Of a DNA stretch of 64,000 nucleotides, positions 63,671 to 64,000 are shown piece by piece. Location of the stretch: the NCBI GenBank assembly GCA_963734295.1, contig CAVTGS010000025.1, positions 1 to 64,000 of the forward strand, written 5' to 3'. The translations under genes were made by a program, and so were the position numbers. Under the pieces are notes generated by a model. That model saw only the letters and a list, made by a program, of their open reading frames with translations. It ran no database searches and had not been told where the DNA came from. How positions within the stretch are numbered: position 1 is the first letter of the stretch; every line of letters begins with the position of its first letter. This DNA comes from JAEUMW01 sp963734295. Lineage in GTDB: Bacteria; Pseudomonadota; Gammaproteobacteria; Burkholderiales; JAEUMW01.

Positions 63671-64000
63671 TTGGCCCTTCTCCTCGCCAGCGCCATCGGC
63701 ATCCTCGTCGCGAGCGGCGTCTATCTGCTGCTCCGGCCGCGCACCTTCTCGGTCATGATCGGGCTCGGCCTGCTCTCCTACGCCGTGAACCTGTTCCTCT
63801 TCGCGATGGGGCGCGTCGTGGCATTCCGCCCACCCCTCGTCAGCGCGGCCGCGGCAGGCTATGCCGACCCGCTGCCACAGGCGCTCGTGCTGACCGCGAT
63901 CGTGATCAACCTCGGCATGACGGCACTGCTGCTCGCCCTGGCGGTGCGCGGCCGGGTCGCCACCGGCACCGATCACGTGGACGGCACGGAGCAGGGCAGC
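63671..64000 (+). CDS. Mrp/Mnh Na+/H+ antiporter subunit C (cut by window end)
   Basis: The open frame runs to the window edge with no stop (110 codons). It starts at a TTG 4 nt after the MrpA-B stop, with LALLLASAIGILVASGVYLLLRPRTFSVMIGLGLLSYAVNLFLFAMG and PLPQALVLTAIVINLGMTALLLAL, the NuoK/MrpC pattern. Next in the operon would be mrpD-G. Confidence 0.85.
   Translation, partial: MALLLASAIGILVASGVYLLLRPRTFSVMIGLGLLSYAVNLFLFAMGRVVAFRPPLVSAAAAGYADPLPQALVLTAIVINLGMTALLLALAVRGRVATGTDHVDGTEQGS

Overview
The window is a GC-rich proteobacterial chromosome segment, most likely from a chemolithoautotrophic betaproteobacterium. The reasons are a form I RuBisCO operon with cbbQ and cbbO and a divergent cbbR (the IAq-type layout, with no carboxysome genes), purC/purE/purK/sua5 genes grouped as in many betaproteobacteria, a zapB-like gene plus zapA followed by 6S RNA, slmA-argB, algZ/algR beside argH, and hemA-prfA-prmC-grxD. 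No rRNA or tRNA gene and no CRISPR array was recognised. The sequence carries many single-base indels. They are dense in the first 5 kb and scattered later, and they hit essential genes (prfA, msbA), so I treat most frameshifts as sequencing or assembly errors rather than real pseudogenes.

Layout. 1-9.5 kb: surface polysaccharide/LPS genes (flippase end, GDP-6-deoxymannose reductase, WecA-like phosphosugar transferase, WbpM/CapD-like dehydratase, O-antigen ligase, two glycosyltransferases, MsbA-like ABC exporter). 9.6-11.9 kb: TonB-dependent receptor under a cobalamin riboswitch. 12.1-12.9 kb: zapB-like gene, zapA, 6S RNA, terminator. 12.9-16.3 kb: PilZ-like protein, EVE protein, TauE-type exporter, HNH nuclease. 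16.4-24.7 kb: sua5, purC, purK and purE, interrupted by an SRPBCC protein, an AT-richer stretch with a 12-repeat TPR protein, and a beta-propeller protein. 24.8-31.9 kb: psiE, an unknown gene, cbbO, cbbQ, cbbS and cbbL, with cbbR divergent. 32-44.6 kb: housekeeping block (slmA, HAD phosphatase, argB, PCuAC copper chaperone, ferritin-like protein, nfi, algR/algZ, argH, grxD, prmC, prfA, hemA).

44.6-52.7 kb: the most unusual region. Three MBOAT membrane O-acyltransferases and three SGNH-like periplasmic partners lie on one strand, and two of the MBOAT genes share a nearly identical ~840 bp stretch. It looks like an expanded glycan O-acylation system whose substrate may be the polysaccharide made by the genes at the left end. 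52.8-59.1 kb: a decayed DUF433/DUF5615 toxin-antitoxin pair, a 2-hydroxyacid dehydrogenase, an MFS transporter and a complete TRAP transporter with a terminator between dctP and dctQ. 59.4-64 kb: an NhaD/ArsB-type antiporter, then the start of an Mrp Na+/H+ antiporter operon (fused mrpA-mrpB, then mrpC cut by the window end).
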